DNA of 44,074 bases from an uncultured Pelagibacteraceae bacterium. GTDB lineage: Bacteria > Pseudomonadota > Alphaproteobacteria > Pelagibacterales > Pelagibacteraceae. The notes under the pieces were generated by a model. It had not been told where the DNA came from. It saw nothing but the letters and a program-made list of their open reading frames with translations, and ran no database searches. A program made the translations under genes and the position numbers. Below are positions 24,616 to 33,955 of this stretch, piece after piece. The stretch spans positions 1 through 44,074 of the forward strand of contig CACGEW010000010.1 in assembly GCA_902572345.1 (NCBI GenBank), read 5' to 3'. Every line of letters starts with the position of its first letter. Position 1 is the stretch's first letter.

Positions 24616-25619
24616 TAAGCTCTTACATCAGATTTCCTTGGTTTTCTCAACTTATTTTTGAAATTTATAGCTTCTTCAAATTCCATCAAACGTTTATGGA
24701 TTGATCTAAGCTCTGTTATTCTAGTCCAATTTTGTAAGAAAAGAGAGAAACTACTTTGGACTTCTCTAAAAGCACTGGATGTTTGGATTAAAACACCTAA
24801 CGTCATAGCACCAGTGAACAAACCTGGACCCATTAACAAATAAGGTACAATAATCATAGTTTGGTTATACATTATTAACCAAAGATCAAAATATCCATAG
24901 TGTAGAAAAAGCCTATGATAATTGAATTTTATGCCTGTAAATAATTGTAAAATAGATGGAGCTTGAGCATAATTTTTTCTATCATCCTCACCGTAAACTA
25001 ACTCTTTTCTAAAAGCAGCTTCAACTTTTTGATTATTATATTCAAGTCCAGGCAGTTTTATTCCAACTATCCAGCTGATTATTAAACCACCTAAACTAGC
25101 TACTAATGATACCCATACTAATGATCCTGAAATATCTTTAAAAAAAGGAATTACAACATTAGATGAAAGACCCCAAAGAATTGGAAGAAAAGCAATAAGA
25201 AGCATAATTGCTCTCACTATTTGTAAACCTAAACTTTCTACGATTTTAGCAAAATTCATCGCATCCTCTTGTATACGTTGAGAGGCCCCTTCTACTTTTG
25301 CATCAACAGCACGCCAATAAGGCATATAAGAAAAAGTCATAGCTTCTCTCCATCTAAAAGCCCATAACCTAGTAAAGTAATTTGTAATCGTATAAATGAT
25401 TACATACGGTATAGCCAATTTCATAAATAAAGCTATACCATCATAAAATTCTGATAATTCTCTCTCAGGTGCCTTTTGTAAAAGATCGTAAAAACCCTTG
25501 TACCATTCATTAATTTTTACATCGATATATGTTTGAGCTAGAAGAGATAAAATTATAAAAGCAAAACCACCCCAAGACCAAAGTAACCACTTACTTTCAG
25601 TAAAATAACTACGCCACAT
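24615..25619 (-). CDS. SbmA/BacA-family transporter
   Basis: Inner-membrane protein of 334 residues related to SbmA/BacA, the proton-driven importer of peptides, bleomycin-like compounds and cobalamin. Family-typical segments are visible: INEWYKGFYDLLQ near residue 37, the TRLWAFRWREAMT cytoplasmic loop, the long helix with DAMNFAKIVE, and YLLMGPGLFTGAMTLG. At 334 residues it is shorter than E. coli SbmA (about 400), mainly at the ends. There is no ATPase domain, which separates it from BacA-fused ABC exporters. It lies 2 bases after the NDUFS4-like gene. Confidence 0.85.
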   Translation of the reverse strand: MWRSYFTESKWLLWSWGGFAFIILSLLAQTYIDVKINEWYKGFYDLLQKAPERELSEFYDGIALFMKLAIPYVIIYTITNYFTRLWAFRWREAMTFSYMPYWRAVDAKVEGASQRIQEDAMNFAKIVESLGLQIVRAIMLLIAFLPILWGLSSNVVIPFFKDISGSLVWVSLVASLGGLIISWIVGIKLPGLEYNNQKVEAAFRKELVYGEDDRKNYAQAPSILQLFTGIKFNYHRLFLHYGYFDLWLIMYNQTMIIVPYLLMGPGLFTGAMTLGVLIQTSSAFREVQSSFSLFLQNWTRITELRSIHKRLMEFEEAINFKNKLRKPRKSDVRA

Positions 25620-25621
25620 AA

Positions 25622-25906
25622 TTAGCTCTTAAGAAAATTGTCTGCATAAGATTTGATAACAAATTCTTTCTTCTTGGGTTCAATTACTTTGTACATAATG
25701 TTGTTTTTTTTTGCATAATCAACAGCTTTTTCCTTGGTAGGAAATTTAAGAATTACTTCTTCTAAAGTATCTGATGACGTTTCCCAACCCATTAATGGGT
25801 TGATTGATGGGTCTTTTGTTTCAAATTTTAAAACCCATTTTTTTAATTTTCCCCTACCCGATTGCATTGCGGTTTTAGTAGGAATGTAGATTTTTGCTTT
25901 TTTCAT
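25622..25906 (-). CDS. NDUFS4-like NADH dehydrogenase accessory subunit (ETC complex I)
   Basis: A 94-residue member of the ETC complex I subunit family, the bacterial counterpart of the 18-kDa mitochondrial NDUFS4, found mainly in alphaproteobacteria. Typical elements are the start KAKIYIPTKTAMQSGRGK, then WVLKFE, then NPLMGWETSSDT, and FPTKEKAVDYAKKN. It stabilises the NADH-oxidising arm of complex I. The start lies 8 bases after the tRNA-Pro CCA with no Shine-Dalgarno sequence, so it is probably translated from the processed tRNA transcript. Confidence 0.92.
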   Translation of the reverse strand: MKKAKIYIPTKTAMQSGRGKLKKWVLKFETKDPSINPLMGWETSSDTLEEVILKFPTKEKAVDYAKKNNIMYKVIEPKKKEFVIKSYADNFLKS

Positions 25907-25914
25907 ATTTTTAA

Positions 25915-25991
<77 letters not shown>

Positions 25992-26065
25992 ATCGACTGT
26001 TTTTATAGGTTAATTATGCCTTTTTGGCAATTGAAAGATAGTCTCTATAGAAGTAAATAGTACCT

Positions 26066-27238
26066 ATGATCCAACATATAACTAAACCATTTAGAGATTT
26101 TTTTAAATTAGAAGCATCCTCTGGAATTATGCTTTTGATAGCTGCGGTATTAGCATTAATTATAAGTAACGGTTCATATAGTGATCAATATTTTTCAATT
26201 TTAAAAAAATACATAACACTAGGAACAGATAGTTTTGGACTTAAATTAAGTGTTTTGCATTGGATCAACGACGTCTTAATGGCAATATTCTTTTTTTTCG
26301 TCTCTCTTGAAATAAAAAGAGAATTTATACAAGGTGAATTATCAAATCCTAAACAGGCTTTATTACCAATTATAGGAGCTGTAGGAGGAATGGTAGTGCC
26401 TGCCCTATTTTACATATTTATTAATTACTCAGATAGCACCACATTAAATGGATGGGCTATTCCATCAGCAACAGATATTGCTTTTTCTTTAGGTGTATTA
26501 TCATTATTAGGTAAAAGAGTTCCTATTTCATTAAAAGTTTTTTTAACAGCGTTAGCAATTATAGATGATTTAGGTGCTATTGTAATTATAGCTTTCTTCT
26601 ATTCTGGAAATATACAGTCTACTTATTTAATTTTAATGTTATTATCAGTAATAGTTTTAATTGGATTAAATAAATTCAAAATAAACAATTTTTTACCGTA
26701 TTTAATTGTTGGAATTTTTTTATGGGACTTTACACACCAGTCTGGTATTCATGCAACGATTGCAGGTGTTCTTTTAGCTTTAACAATTCCCCACAACACC
26801 AAAAATCATAAAAATTCTTTATTGTTGAAATTAGAACATGGTCTTTCACCTTATGTAGCTTTTGGAATAATGCCAATATTTGCATTTGCAAATGCTGGTG
26901 TTTCGCTTGAAGGTTTAACTTTTGCAACTCTTTTAAATCCAGTACCGCTAGGAATTGTTTTGGGATTATTTTTTGGAAAACAAATTGGAGTTTTTGTTTT
27001 ATCTTATTTATCAGTAAAATTAAAAATTGCAGACAAACCTAATAATTCAACTTGGCCAGCATTCTACGCAGTTTCAATTTTAACTGGGATAGGTTTTACA
27101 ATGAGTTTATTTGTTGGAAATTTAGCATTTGCTAACGATATGCAATATATTGATGGAGTGAAAATTGGCGTACTCGCAGGTTCACTACTCTCAACCGTTT
27201 TTGGTTATGTGCTATTGTTACTATTTTCAAAAAAATGA
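26066..27238 (+). CDS. nhaA: Na+/H+ antiporter NhaA
   Basis: Exchanges internal sodium for external protons at the cytoplasmic membrane, important in sea water. The 390 residues are the usual length, with about twelve hydrophobic segments. The N-terminal FFKLEASSGIMLLIAA and the middle PSATDIAFSLGVL are present, as is the ion-site pair of aspartates in LAIIDDLGAI (near residues 167-168, equal to Asp163-Asp164 of E. coli). The ATG at 26066 gives the standard N-terminus. Its stop overlaps the following scaffold gene by four bases. Confidence 0.95.
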   Translation: MIQHITKPFRDFFKLEASSGIMLLIAAVLALIISNGSYSDQYFSILKKYITLGTDSFGLKLSVLHWINDVLMAIFFFFVSLEIKREFIQGELSNPKQALLPIIGAVGGMVVPALFYIFINYSDSTTLNGWAIPSATDIAFSLGVLSLLGKRVPISLKVFLTALAIIDDLGAIVIIAFFYSGNIQSTYLILMLLSVIVLIGLNKFKINNFLPYLIVGIFLWDFTHQSGIHATIAGVLLALTIPHNTKNHKNSLLLKLEHGLSPYVAFGIMPIFAFANAGVSLEGLTFATLLNPVPLGIVLGLFFGKQIGVFVLSYLSVKLKIADKPNNSTWPAFYAVSILTGIGFTMSLFVGNLAFANDMQYIDGVKIGVLAGSLLSTVFGYVLLLLFSKK

Positions 27239-27636
27239 TAACTAATGAAATAATTAAATTTGCCTCAAACACTTCTAATGTTGGATTAACAAATAAATAT
27301 ACTTTTAAATGTATAAAAAAAAATTCAATGTGTGGTGATATAATTAAAATTGAACTTATTTCAAAAAATTCTAAAATAAATTCAATGAAGTATGAAACTG
27401 AGTCATGTATATTGTGTGAAGCTTCTGCAAGTCTTCTATCAAAAAAAATAAAAAATCTTTCAATAAGAATTATAAAAGAAGATTTAAATAAGCTCAAAAA
27501 AATATCTTTAGATAATTTAAATTTTATTTTTCCTAAAAAATTTAAGGAATTTAGATATTTAATTAACAAAAACAACTCTAATAGGTTAAATTGTGTTTAT
27601 TTGCCTATTGACGCCGTGTTAAAAGCTTTAAAATGA
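27235..27636 (+). CDS. SufU/IscU-like iron-sulfur scaffold protein
   Basis: NifU-N type protein of 133 residues. The three cluster or zinc ligand cysteines and the aspartate of SufU are all aligned: Cys33 and Asp35 in MCGD, Cys58 ahead of the ASAS motif (CILCEASAS), and Cys120 in RLNCVYLP. The sequence is lysine-rich and divergent from housekeeping IscU, and no cysteine desulfurase or other suf genes are beside it. It overlaps nhaA by ATGA and the glutathione peroxidase gene by TGATG-type coupling, so the three form one unit. It could be a sulfur-transfer partner rather than a scaffold. Confidence 0.8.
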   Translation: MITNEIIKFASNTSNVGLTNKYTFKCIKKNSMCGDIIKIELISKNSKINSMKYETESCILCEASASLLSKKIKNLSIRIIKEDLNKLKKISLDNLNFIFPKKFKEFRYLINKNNSNRLNCVYLPIDAVLKALK

Positions 27637-28181
27637 TAAAAAAGATACTTATTATAATTTTTATAATGTTTAATTTTTTTGAAAAAGCAAATTCAGCTTA
27701 TGATAAATTAGTTTATGAATTTAATTTTGATGGAATTGAGGGTGAGAAAATAAGACTAAAAAATTATAAAGATAAAGTAATTGTTGTGGTTAATGTAGCT
27801 TCTAGATGTGGTTTTACTAATCAATATGAGGATTTACAAACTTTGTGGTCCAACTATAAAGATAAAAATTTAGTTATTATTGGAGTGCCTACAAATAACT
27901 TTAAACAAGAACCAGGGTCAAATAAGGAGATCAAGGATTTTTGTGAAACAAATTTCAACATAAATTTTCCACTAACTGAGAAAATCGACGTAATTGGTAA
28001 GAATGCTCACCCTTTTTTTAAATGGGCAAAAAAAAACCATGGCAAAAATGCAATACCTAAATGGAATTTTCATAAAATAATAATTGGTAAAGATGGAAAA
28101 GTAGCAGATACTTTCTCATCAATTACAAAACCAAATTCAAAAAGATTTATTAATTTAATTGAGAGAGAAATTAGAAATTAA
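27633..28181 (+). CDS. Glutathione peroxidase, probably periplasmic
   Basis: Thiol peroxidase of the GPx family, 182 residues. A hydrophobic signal-like start (about 1-22, ending KANSA) implies export, unlike E. coli BtuE. The catalytic set is Cys59 (NVASRCGFTNQY), Gln92 (NNFKQEPG) and Trp in PKWNFHK. Cysteine, not selenocysteine, is encoded. It likely removes lipid or organic peroxides. It is the last gene of the nhaA unit and its end overlaps the convergent MBL hydrolase by 11 bases. Confidence 0.92.
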   Translation: MIKKILIIIFIMFNFFEKANSAYDKLVYEFNFDGIEGEKIRLKNYKDKVIVVVNVASRCGFTNQYEDLQTLWSNYKDKNLVIIGVPTNNFKQEPGSNKEIKDFCETNFNINFPLTEKIDVIGKNAHPFFKWAKKNHGKNAIPKWNFHKIIIGKDGKVADTFSSITKPNSKRFINLIEREIRN

Positions 28182-28938
28182 TACTTAAACCATCGTAGGC
28201 TGGAATAATATTCTTAGGTAATTTCTTTTTTAAAACAAAATAATCAAGATCTATATGCAAATTGGTCAGAATTGTTTTTTTTGGTTTAACTTGATTAATA
28301 AATTTCATAGCATCATCAAAATTAAAATGTGACGGATGTTTATGAATTCTTAAACAATCAATTATCAAATAATCTAGATTAATTAATTTTTTTGAAATTT
28401 TTTTACTAATTTTATTACAATCGCTTATATAGGCTATATTATCGAACAAATAACCTGTAGCTTTTATTAAACCATGTGTGACCTCAAGAGGTTCAATTGA
28501 TAATTGAAATTTATTTTTTGTTATCTTAAATTTTTTACTTACTACATTAGCTTTCATAATCGGCTTGTATCCATGTTTAGGAGTAAAACAAAATTTATAC
28601 GTTTTTTTTATTTCTTTTACTGTTCTTTTGCTACCGTATACTGGGATCTTTTTTTTATTTTTCCAAAAAAAAGGTCTCATTTCAAATATTCCAGTGGTCT
28701 GGTCTGCATGTTCATGTGTATATATTATTGCGTCTAAAGAATTGATTTTATTTTTTAAAAATTGACTTTTAATATCAGGAGATGTGTCAATTAAAATTGA
28801 CAAATTCCCTTTTTGTATATGCGCACAACATCTGGTTCTTAAATTTTTGGAATTTTTTTTTAATTTTGCAGAAAAATTGGTAATCCAAGGTGAACCTAAT
28901 GAACTTCCACATCCTAATATTGTAAATTTATTTTTCAA
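28171..28938 (-). CDS. MBL-fold metallohydrolase (PhnP-like)
   Basis: Metallo-beta-lactamase-fold hydrolase of 255 residues. It starts TILGCGSSLGSPW, shows NLRTRCCAHI, then the metal motif THEHADQ (His75, His77, Asp79), and later EVTHG, ISDCN and TNLHIDLDY. This pattern is that of the PhnP/ribosyl cyclic phosphodiesterase-like group commonly found after tatD in alphaproteobacteria. No phn genes are near, so a role in phosphonate use is not supported; a nucleotide or RNA-linked phosphodiester is likelier. It overlaps tatD by four bases. Confidence 0.85.
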   Translation of the reverse strand: MKNKFTILGCGSSLGSPWITNFSAKLKKNSKNLRTRCCAHIQKGNLSILIDTSPDIKSQFLKNKINSLDAIIYTHEHADQTTGIFEMRPFFWKNKKKIPVYGSKRTVKEIKKTYKFCFTPKHGYKPIMKANVVSKKFKITKNKFQLSIEPLEVTHGLIKATGYLFDNIAYISDCNKISKKISKKLINLDYLIIDCLRIHKHPSHFNFDDAMKFINQVKPKKTILTNLHIDLDYFVLKKKLPKNIIPAYDGLSINF

Positions 28939-29717
28939 TTTAATTTACCAAACAATTTAAAAAAATTTTCAGATGTAATAGAAGAAAAATCATCGAAAGA
29001 GACACCTTTTAGTTTAGATAGGAATTTTACTGTGTGAATAATATAGCTTGGTTCATTAGGTTTTCCTCTTAGAGGAACAGGCGCAAGGTAAGGTGAGTCT
29101 GTTTCAACCAATATTTTATCATTTGGGATTTTTTTAAAAGTCATAGCTAGATCATAAGATTTTTTAAAAGTTACTACACCGCTAGCAGATATATATGCAT
29201 TTAAGTCTAATAATTTAAATGCAAACTCTTTCGATCCTGTAAAACAATGTATTAAAATTTTAAAATCTTTTTCAGCTTTCTTTCTTTTAAGTATTTCTAA
29301 AGTTTCGATTTCAGCGTTTCTTGTGTGAACAATAAGAGGTAAATTTGTAATTTGAGCAGCATTTATGTGTTCTTCAAAACATTTTAATTGATCTTTTTTT
29401 TCAGAGTGATTGTAGAAAAAATCTAAGCCCGTCTCGCCAATGCCAATAATTTTTTTGTTCTGGTTTATTTTTTTAATAATTTTATCAGAGTCAGTTGATA
29501 AATGATTTTTTGCTTCATGTGGATGAATTCCATATGTTCCATAAACACAATTAAATTCTAAAATTATTTTTAGTATTTCAGTAAAACTATTGTCTTTAGT
29601 AGATATGGTTAATAAATATTTTACTCCATCATTGTTTGCTCTATCTATAGTTTCTTTTAAAGATAGAGACATTGGCTCATAATTTAAATGGCAGTGTGAA
29701 TCAATTATCATCTTCAA
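28935..29717 (-). CDS. tatD: TatD-family metal-dependent DNase/hydrolase
   Basis: TIM-barrel amidohydrolase-like protein of 260 residues. Metal ligands are visible: DSHCHLNYE at the start, GETGLDFF in the middle (Glu and Asp), PLIVHTRNA, LIHCFTGS and the late ETDSPYLAP. Relatives are 3'-5' deoxyribonucleases and D-aminoacyl-tRNA deacylase-like enzymes. It overlaps metG by 17 bases and the MBL gene by 4, the order metG-tatD-MBL being widespread in alphaproteobacteria. Confidence 0.95.
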   Translation of the reverse strand: MKMIIDSHCHLNYEPMSLSLKETIDRANNDGVKYLLTISTKDNSFTEILKIILEFNCVYGTYGIHPHEAKNHLSTDSDKIIKKINQNKKIIGIGETGLDFFYNHSEKKDQLKCFEEHINAAQITNLPLIVHTRNAEIETLEILKRKKAEKDFKILIHCFTGSKEFAFKLLDLNAYISASGVVTFKKSYDLAMTFKKIPNDKILVETDSPYLAPVPLRGKPNEPSYIIHTVKFLSKLKGVSFDDFSSITSENFFKLFGKLN

Positions 29718-31242
29718 TTTTTGTAAATAATATATTTAAATCTTTCAATTCTTTATTTTGGTTAAAAATTTCTAAATTATTTACCATATCTAATTTAATA
29801 TTATCGAGAGAGATATTCATTGTATTTAGCACTTTTTTTGTGGCGTCGGGAATGATTGGATTTAGCAAAATTGAAATATTTTTAATTTGATCAGATATTG
29901 TAAATATTATTTCATTCATTCGTATCGGGTCATTTTTCTTTACTGACCAAGGTTCACTATCATTAAAATATTTGTTTGCTTCAAAAGAAAAGCCAACTAC
30001 CATTTTTATGTATTCATTTAAATTTTGATTGTTCATTAAATCTATGAGATTGGGTAATTTTTCTTTTAAACTTTTTAAAAATTGTTGGTCTTCAATTTTG
30101 AGTTTCTGATTTATTGGTATTTTATTATTACAATTTTTTTTTATAAAAGAAAAAACTCGTTGGCAAAGATTTCCATAATTATTTGCTAAATCGTTATTAA
30201 TACAATTTTTCAAGTTTATCATTGATATTGAACCATCGTTACCTAATGAAACTTCTTTTACTAAATAATATCTTAATTGATCTATTCCATATTTATCAAT
30301 GATTTCTAAAGGATCTAAAATATTTCCTAGAGACTTAGACATCTTTTTATCATCTGATAATATCCAACCATGACTAAATATTCTCTTAGGTAGAGGAAGT
30401 TTTGCTGCTAATAAAAAAGCTGGCCAGAATACAGCATGAAATCTTAAAATATCTTTACCTATAATATGAATATCAGCTGGCCAAAAATTTATAAATTTTT
30501 TATCTTTTTCATCCGGAAAATTTAGTGCACTGATATAATTAGTTAATGCATCTAACCAGACATATATTACATGTTTTTCATTACCAGGAACTGGTATTCC
30601 CCATGTAAATGATGTTCTACTTATTGATAAATCTTTCAAACCTTTTTCAACAAATTTTATCACTTCATTCCTCCTTGAAGATGGAAGAATAAAGTTCTGA
30701 TCTTTCTTATAAACATTTAGTAACTTATCGCTCCAAGTAGACAACTTAAAAAAGTAAGACTCTTCTTCAACCCATTCGACTGTGGATCCAGACAATTTTG
30801 AAATTTTAGTGTCTCCTTTATTTTCAATTTCATCTTCATCATAAAAAGCTTCATCAGATACCGAATACCATCCACTATATTTATCTAAATAAATATCACC
30901 TGATTTTACAAGTCTATTCCAAATTTCAATAACTGATTTATAGTGTCTCTTTTCTGTAGTTCTTATGAAGTCATTATTAGATAAATTTAATTTTTTCGTT
31001 AAAGACCTGAAAGTTTCTGAAATTTCATCACAAAAATTTTTTGGGTCCATATTGTTTTTTTTTGCTTCTTTCTGAATTTTCTGACCATGTTCATCTGTCC
31101 CTGTTAAAAATAATACATTTTCGCCCTGTAATCTTTTAAATCTTGCAAAAATATCAGCTACTATACTTGAATAGGCATGCCCCATATGTGGTTTACCAGA
31201 GGGATAGTATATAGGTGTTGTAATATAAAAATTTTTAGTCAT
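29701..31242 (-). CDS. metG: Methionyl-tRNA synthetase
   Basis: Class I synthetase of 513 residues. The HIGH motif is PHMGHAYS (about 18-25), TDEHGQKI follows, and the KMSKS loop appears in DKKMSKSLGN near residue 302. The insert that carries a zinc knuckle in E. coli has no cysteines (SDEAFYDEDE), as in other alphaproteobacterial enzymes. The C-terminal tRNA-binding/dimer domain is missing, which is normal for this short form. It overlaps holB by 8 bases and tatD by 17. Confidence 0.97.
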   Translation of the reverse strand: MTKNFYITTPIYYPSGKPHMGHAYSSIVADIFARFKRLQGENVLFLTGTDEHGQKIQKEAKKNNMDPKNFCDEISETFRSLTKKLNLSNNDFIRTTEKRHYKSVIEIWNRLVKSGDIYLDKYSGWYSVSDEAFYDEDEIENKGDTKISKLSGSTVEWVEEESYFFKLSTWSDKLLNVYKKDQNFILPSSRRNEVIKFVEKGLKDLSISRTSFTWGIPVPGNEKHVIYVWLDALTNYISALNFPDEKDKKFINFWPADIHIIGKDILRFHAVFWPAFLLAAKLPLPKRIFSHGWILSDDKKMSKSLGNILDPLEIIDKYGIDQLRYYLVKEVSLGNDGSISMINLKNCINNDLANNYGNLCQRVFSFIKKNCNNKIPINQKLKIEDQQFLKSLKEKLPNLIDLMNNQNLNEYIKMVVGFSFEANKYFNDSEPWSVKKNDPIRMNEIIFTISDQIKNISILLNPIIPDATKKVLNTMNISLDNIKLDMVNNLEIFNQNKELKDLNILFTKIEDDN

Positions 31243-32173
31243 TATTTAATTTATCTTTTATTGCATTAAGTACTGTATTTTGGTTAAGATTAAATAATAA
31301 AAAATTATTCAAACTTTCAAAGATAAAATCTTTATATTCATATATCTTACTACTGCTTAAAATATTTTTATTATTAAAATTTTCAAAATAATGATCAGTT
31401 ATAAAAAAAGCTATATTTATATACATAATATTCTTATCTTGTTTATACAAATTTAGTAATAGTGTTAAGTTTTTCAATAAAGAGTCATCCAAAGAAATCT
31501 GATTTTCACTAAATATATAATTAAATTTAAGATAATTGCCAGGTGTTAATTTTGATTTTTCAGGGTTTAAAATAGTTTCAATTTCATGATTTTTTATTAA
31601 TTGATTAATAATTGAAACTCGATCTAGCTCACTAAGCATTATCTTAATTTCAATTGCTCGAGATTTTATTGTTTCTAAAAGTGGTTTTGATTTATTATAA
31701 ATTAATATAAAAAAGTTCCTTAATGTTGGTTCTTCAATAATTTTTAATAAAGCATTAAGGCTATTATTATTAAAAAGCTCAATGTCATCTAAAATAATAA
31801 ATCTGTCTTTGTCTAAAATGGATGATTTAAAAACTTTATTTTTCAAGTTTCGAATATCATCAATTTTAGCGCCTTTATAATTTGACCCTTTTAAATAAAT
31901 AATATTTGAAAAAATATTATTTTTAAACTGTTGAAGAAATGATGACGAGTGATTTATTTTTCTAAGATCAATATTATAGTTTTTTTTATCAAATACGGAA
32001 TAAAGAAAATGATTTACAAGAGTTGATTTACCGACTCCTTTATCTCCTGAAAGAAGAGTTACTTTTGGCAGCCGTTTTTTTTCATATAATAATTTCAAAA
32101 AATCAAAATTTTTTTTCAAACCAAATAATGAAAGAGTATTTTGTGCGTTATAATATGCGGGATATGACATCAA
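31235..32173 (-). CDS. holB: DNA polymerase III delta' subunit (HolB)
   Basis: Clamp-loader subunit, 312 residues. The AAA+ part shows a P-loop, GDKGVGKST (about 43-51), and a Walker-B-like segment, FIILDDIELFNNNSLNALLKI, with IIEEP just after it and SRAIEIK as sensor region. The protein contains no cysteine at all, so the four-cysteine zinc module of E. coli delta' is absent. The C-terminal collar is divergent, as is usual. Place between tmk and metG is the classical gene order and supports the call. Confidence 0.9.
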   Translation of the reverse strand: MMSYPAYYNAQNTLSLFGLKKNFDFLKLLYEKKRLPKVTLLSGDKGVGKSTLVNHFLYSVFDKKNYNIDLRKINHSSSFLQQFKNNIFSNIIYLKGSNYKGAKIDDIRNLKNKVFKSSILDKDRFIILDDIELFNNNSLNALLKIIEEPTLRNFFILIYNKSKPLLETIKSRAIEIKIMLSELDRVSIINQLIKNHEIETILNPEKSKLTPGNYLKFNYIFSENQISLDDSLLKNLTLLLNLYKQDKNIMYINIAFFITDHYFENFNNKNILSSSKIYEYKDFIFESLNNFLLFNLNQNTVLNAIKDKLNND

Positions 32174-32814
32174 AAAAGAAGAGATCTTTTTACTATTTTA
32201 AATATTTTTTCTTCTAATAAATCATTATTTGAGGACGAGTCAAAAATATAATAGTTTTTTTTATTCTTTGCTAGTTTTAGAAAAGATTTTTGCGCTTTAG
32301 TGTAGAATGCTTGAGAAAAATTGTCATACCTATTTTTTGTTTTGCGTTTTTTTAATCTTCTCATGGATGAATTGGATGAAACTTTTAAAACAAAAACTAA
32401 ATTAGGTTTTATTCCTCTAAGAATTTTTTTATGAATATTATTTATAAAATTTATATCAACTTTTTTACCATATACTTGATATGCTAATGTTGAGTCCGTA
32501 AATCTATCACAAATAACTACTTTTTTTTGTTTTAAAGCAGGTAAGACTTTATTTTTAATATGTTCGTTTCTTGCAGCTAAGTAAAGTAAAGTGTCAGTAT
32601 ATTTATCAAATTTTTCTTTTAAATTTTTTTCAAAATAATCTTTAAGTATTAAATTTCTAATTAGTTCTGAGCTTTTTGTGCCTCCAGGTTCTCTGGTTAA
32701 AATTGTTTCTATCTTATTTTTTACTAATTTTTTAAAAAGTTTTCTACATTGAAATGATTTTCCGCATCCCTCTACTCCTTCAAATACTATAAAAAAAGGT
32801 TTTTTTTTAAACAT
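32170..32814 (-). CDS. tmk: Thymidylate kinase
   Basis: Phosphorylates dTMP to dTDP. The 214 residues show the P-loop FEGVEGCGKS (11-20), LTREPGGT (the DR/EPGG dTMP-binding region), and CDRFTDSTLAYQ with the DRY/F-type motif. A basic LID region KKRKTKNRYDNF follows at about 154-165. Length and motifs are normal. It overlaps the D-Ala-D-Ala carboxypeptidase gene by eight bases and holB by four. Confidence 0.96.
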   Translation of the reverse strand: MFKKKPFFIVFEGVEGCGKSFQCRKLFKKLVKNKIETILTREPGGTKSSELIRNLILKDYFEKNLKEKFDKYTDTLLYLAARNEHIKNKVLPALKQKKVVICDRFTDSTLAYQVYGKKVDINFINNIHKKILRGIKPNLVFVLKVSSNSSMRRLKKRKTKNRYDNFSQAFYTKAQKSFLKLAKNKKNYYIFDSSSNNDLLEEKIFKIVKRSLLF

Positions 32815-33955
32815 CTCCCCAAATCAAATAATTGAGAGAAGTCATCAAACTTTTGAAGAAATTAACTTTTTTCAAGTCCTCAGCTGCGTACAAGGGTAAT
32901 TTTTTTATAATTTCATCTTTTTTTTTAACGATTATATTTGCTATTTCAGTGCCTTTGTCAATTGGTGCCGATACTGGACCTTCATATTGGAGAGAAACAC
33001 TTAAATGTCTGATATCTTTTTTATTTATAGTTATATAATAATCTTCATTAGTAGTAGCCTTAATCTTATTTTTTTTTCCTAGCCATGCATCTAGCTCAAA
33101 AAATGTTTCATTTTTTTTGGAAATTTCAAAAGTATTTGTATTTCTAAAACCCCAATTAAGAAGCTTTAAAGATTCAGAACTTCTTAGATTTTTGGTATCA
33201 AAACCAGATACAACAGAAATCATTCTCCTATCCTTTTTTTTCATTGAGCTTGCTAATGAATATTTTTCAACTGCAAGGTAACCGGTTTTTACTCCATCAA
33301 CTCCTATGTTTTTATAAAGCAGAGGATTTCGATTTCCTTGTTTTATTGGTTCACCGCCAGTTCTGTCCCAGGTAAAAGTTTTTTCAGCAAACAATTCATA
33401 ATATACTGGATAATTTTTGATCAAATATTTTGACATCAAAGCTATATCTCTAACAGTTGAAGTGTTATCTGGATCATTTATTCCAGAAGAATTAGTAAAA
33501 TTAGTAGAAGTCATTCCAATTTCTCCAGCTTTTTCGTTCATCATATCTGCAAAATTTTCTTCAGATCCAGCTATTCCTTCTGCTAAAGCTACACAAGCAT
33601 CATTACCTGAGGCTATTATTATACCTTTAAGGAGATCTTCCACGGAAACTTGGTCGTTAATCATTATAAACATAGATGAATAGCCGGCTTGTGAAAGTCT
33701 CCACGCGTTTTCGGATACAGTAAATTTATCATCAAGCATAAGTTTGTTCTTTTTAATTAAGTCAAAAGCAACAATTGCCGTCATAATCTTTGTCATTGAT
33801 GCTGGATAAATTTTAGCATCAGGATCCATTTCAAATAAAACTTCATCAGAATGATAGTCAATTAGTATACCGGTTCTTGCTTGAATATTTGGATTTGCAT
33901 ACACACTAGAAATTAAACTTGTTAATAGGGTGGTGATTATAAAAAATTTATTCAT
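32807..33955 (-). CDS. D-alanyl-D-alanine carboxypeptidase (PBP5/6 family)
   Basis: Low-molecular-weight penicillin-binding protein, 382 residues, that trims the peptidoglycan pentapeptide. A signal peptide (about 1-20, ending SVYA) leads to the catalytic Ser53-x-x-Lys56 (ASMTK), SGN at 116-118 and KTG in DGVKTGYL (near 221). A C-terminal PBP5-C-like beta domain and an amphipathic tail (FFKSLMTSLNYLIW) for membrane attachment are visible. It sits between an RlpA-like protein and tmk, in a cell-wall gene run. Confidence 0.95.
   Translation of the reverse strand: MNKFFIITTLLTSLISSVYANPNIQARTGILIDYHSDEVLFEMDPDAKIYPASMTKIMTAIVAFDLIKKNKLMLDDKFTVSENAWRLSQAGYSSMFIMINDQVSVEDLLKGIIIASGNDACVALAEGIAGSEENFADMMNEKAGEIGMTSTNFTNSSGINDPDNTSTVRDIALMSKYLIKNYPVYYELFAEKTFTWDRTGGEPIKQGNRNPLLYKNIGVDGVKTGYLAVEKYSLASSMKKKDRRMISVVSGFDTKNLRSSESLKLLNWGFRNTNTFEISKKNETFFELDAWLGKKNKIKATTNEDYYITINKKDIRHLSVSLQYEGPVSAPIDKGTEIANIIVKKKDEIIKKLPLYAAEDLKKVNFFKSLMTSLNYLIWGDV

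Noticed and set aside
27132-27575. Long open frame on the minus strand opposite the SufU-like gene
   Set aside because: Low-complexity hydrophobic translation with no family resemblance; the plus-strand protein has all conserved cysteines.
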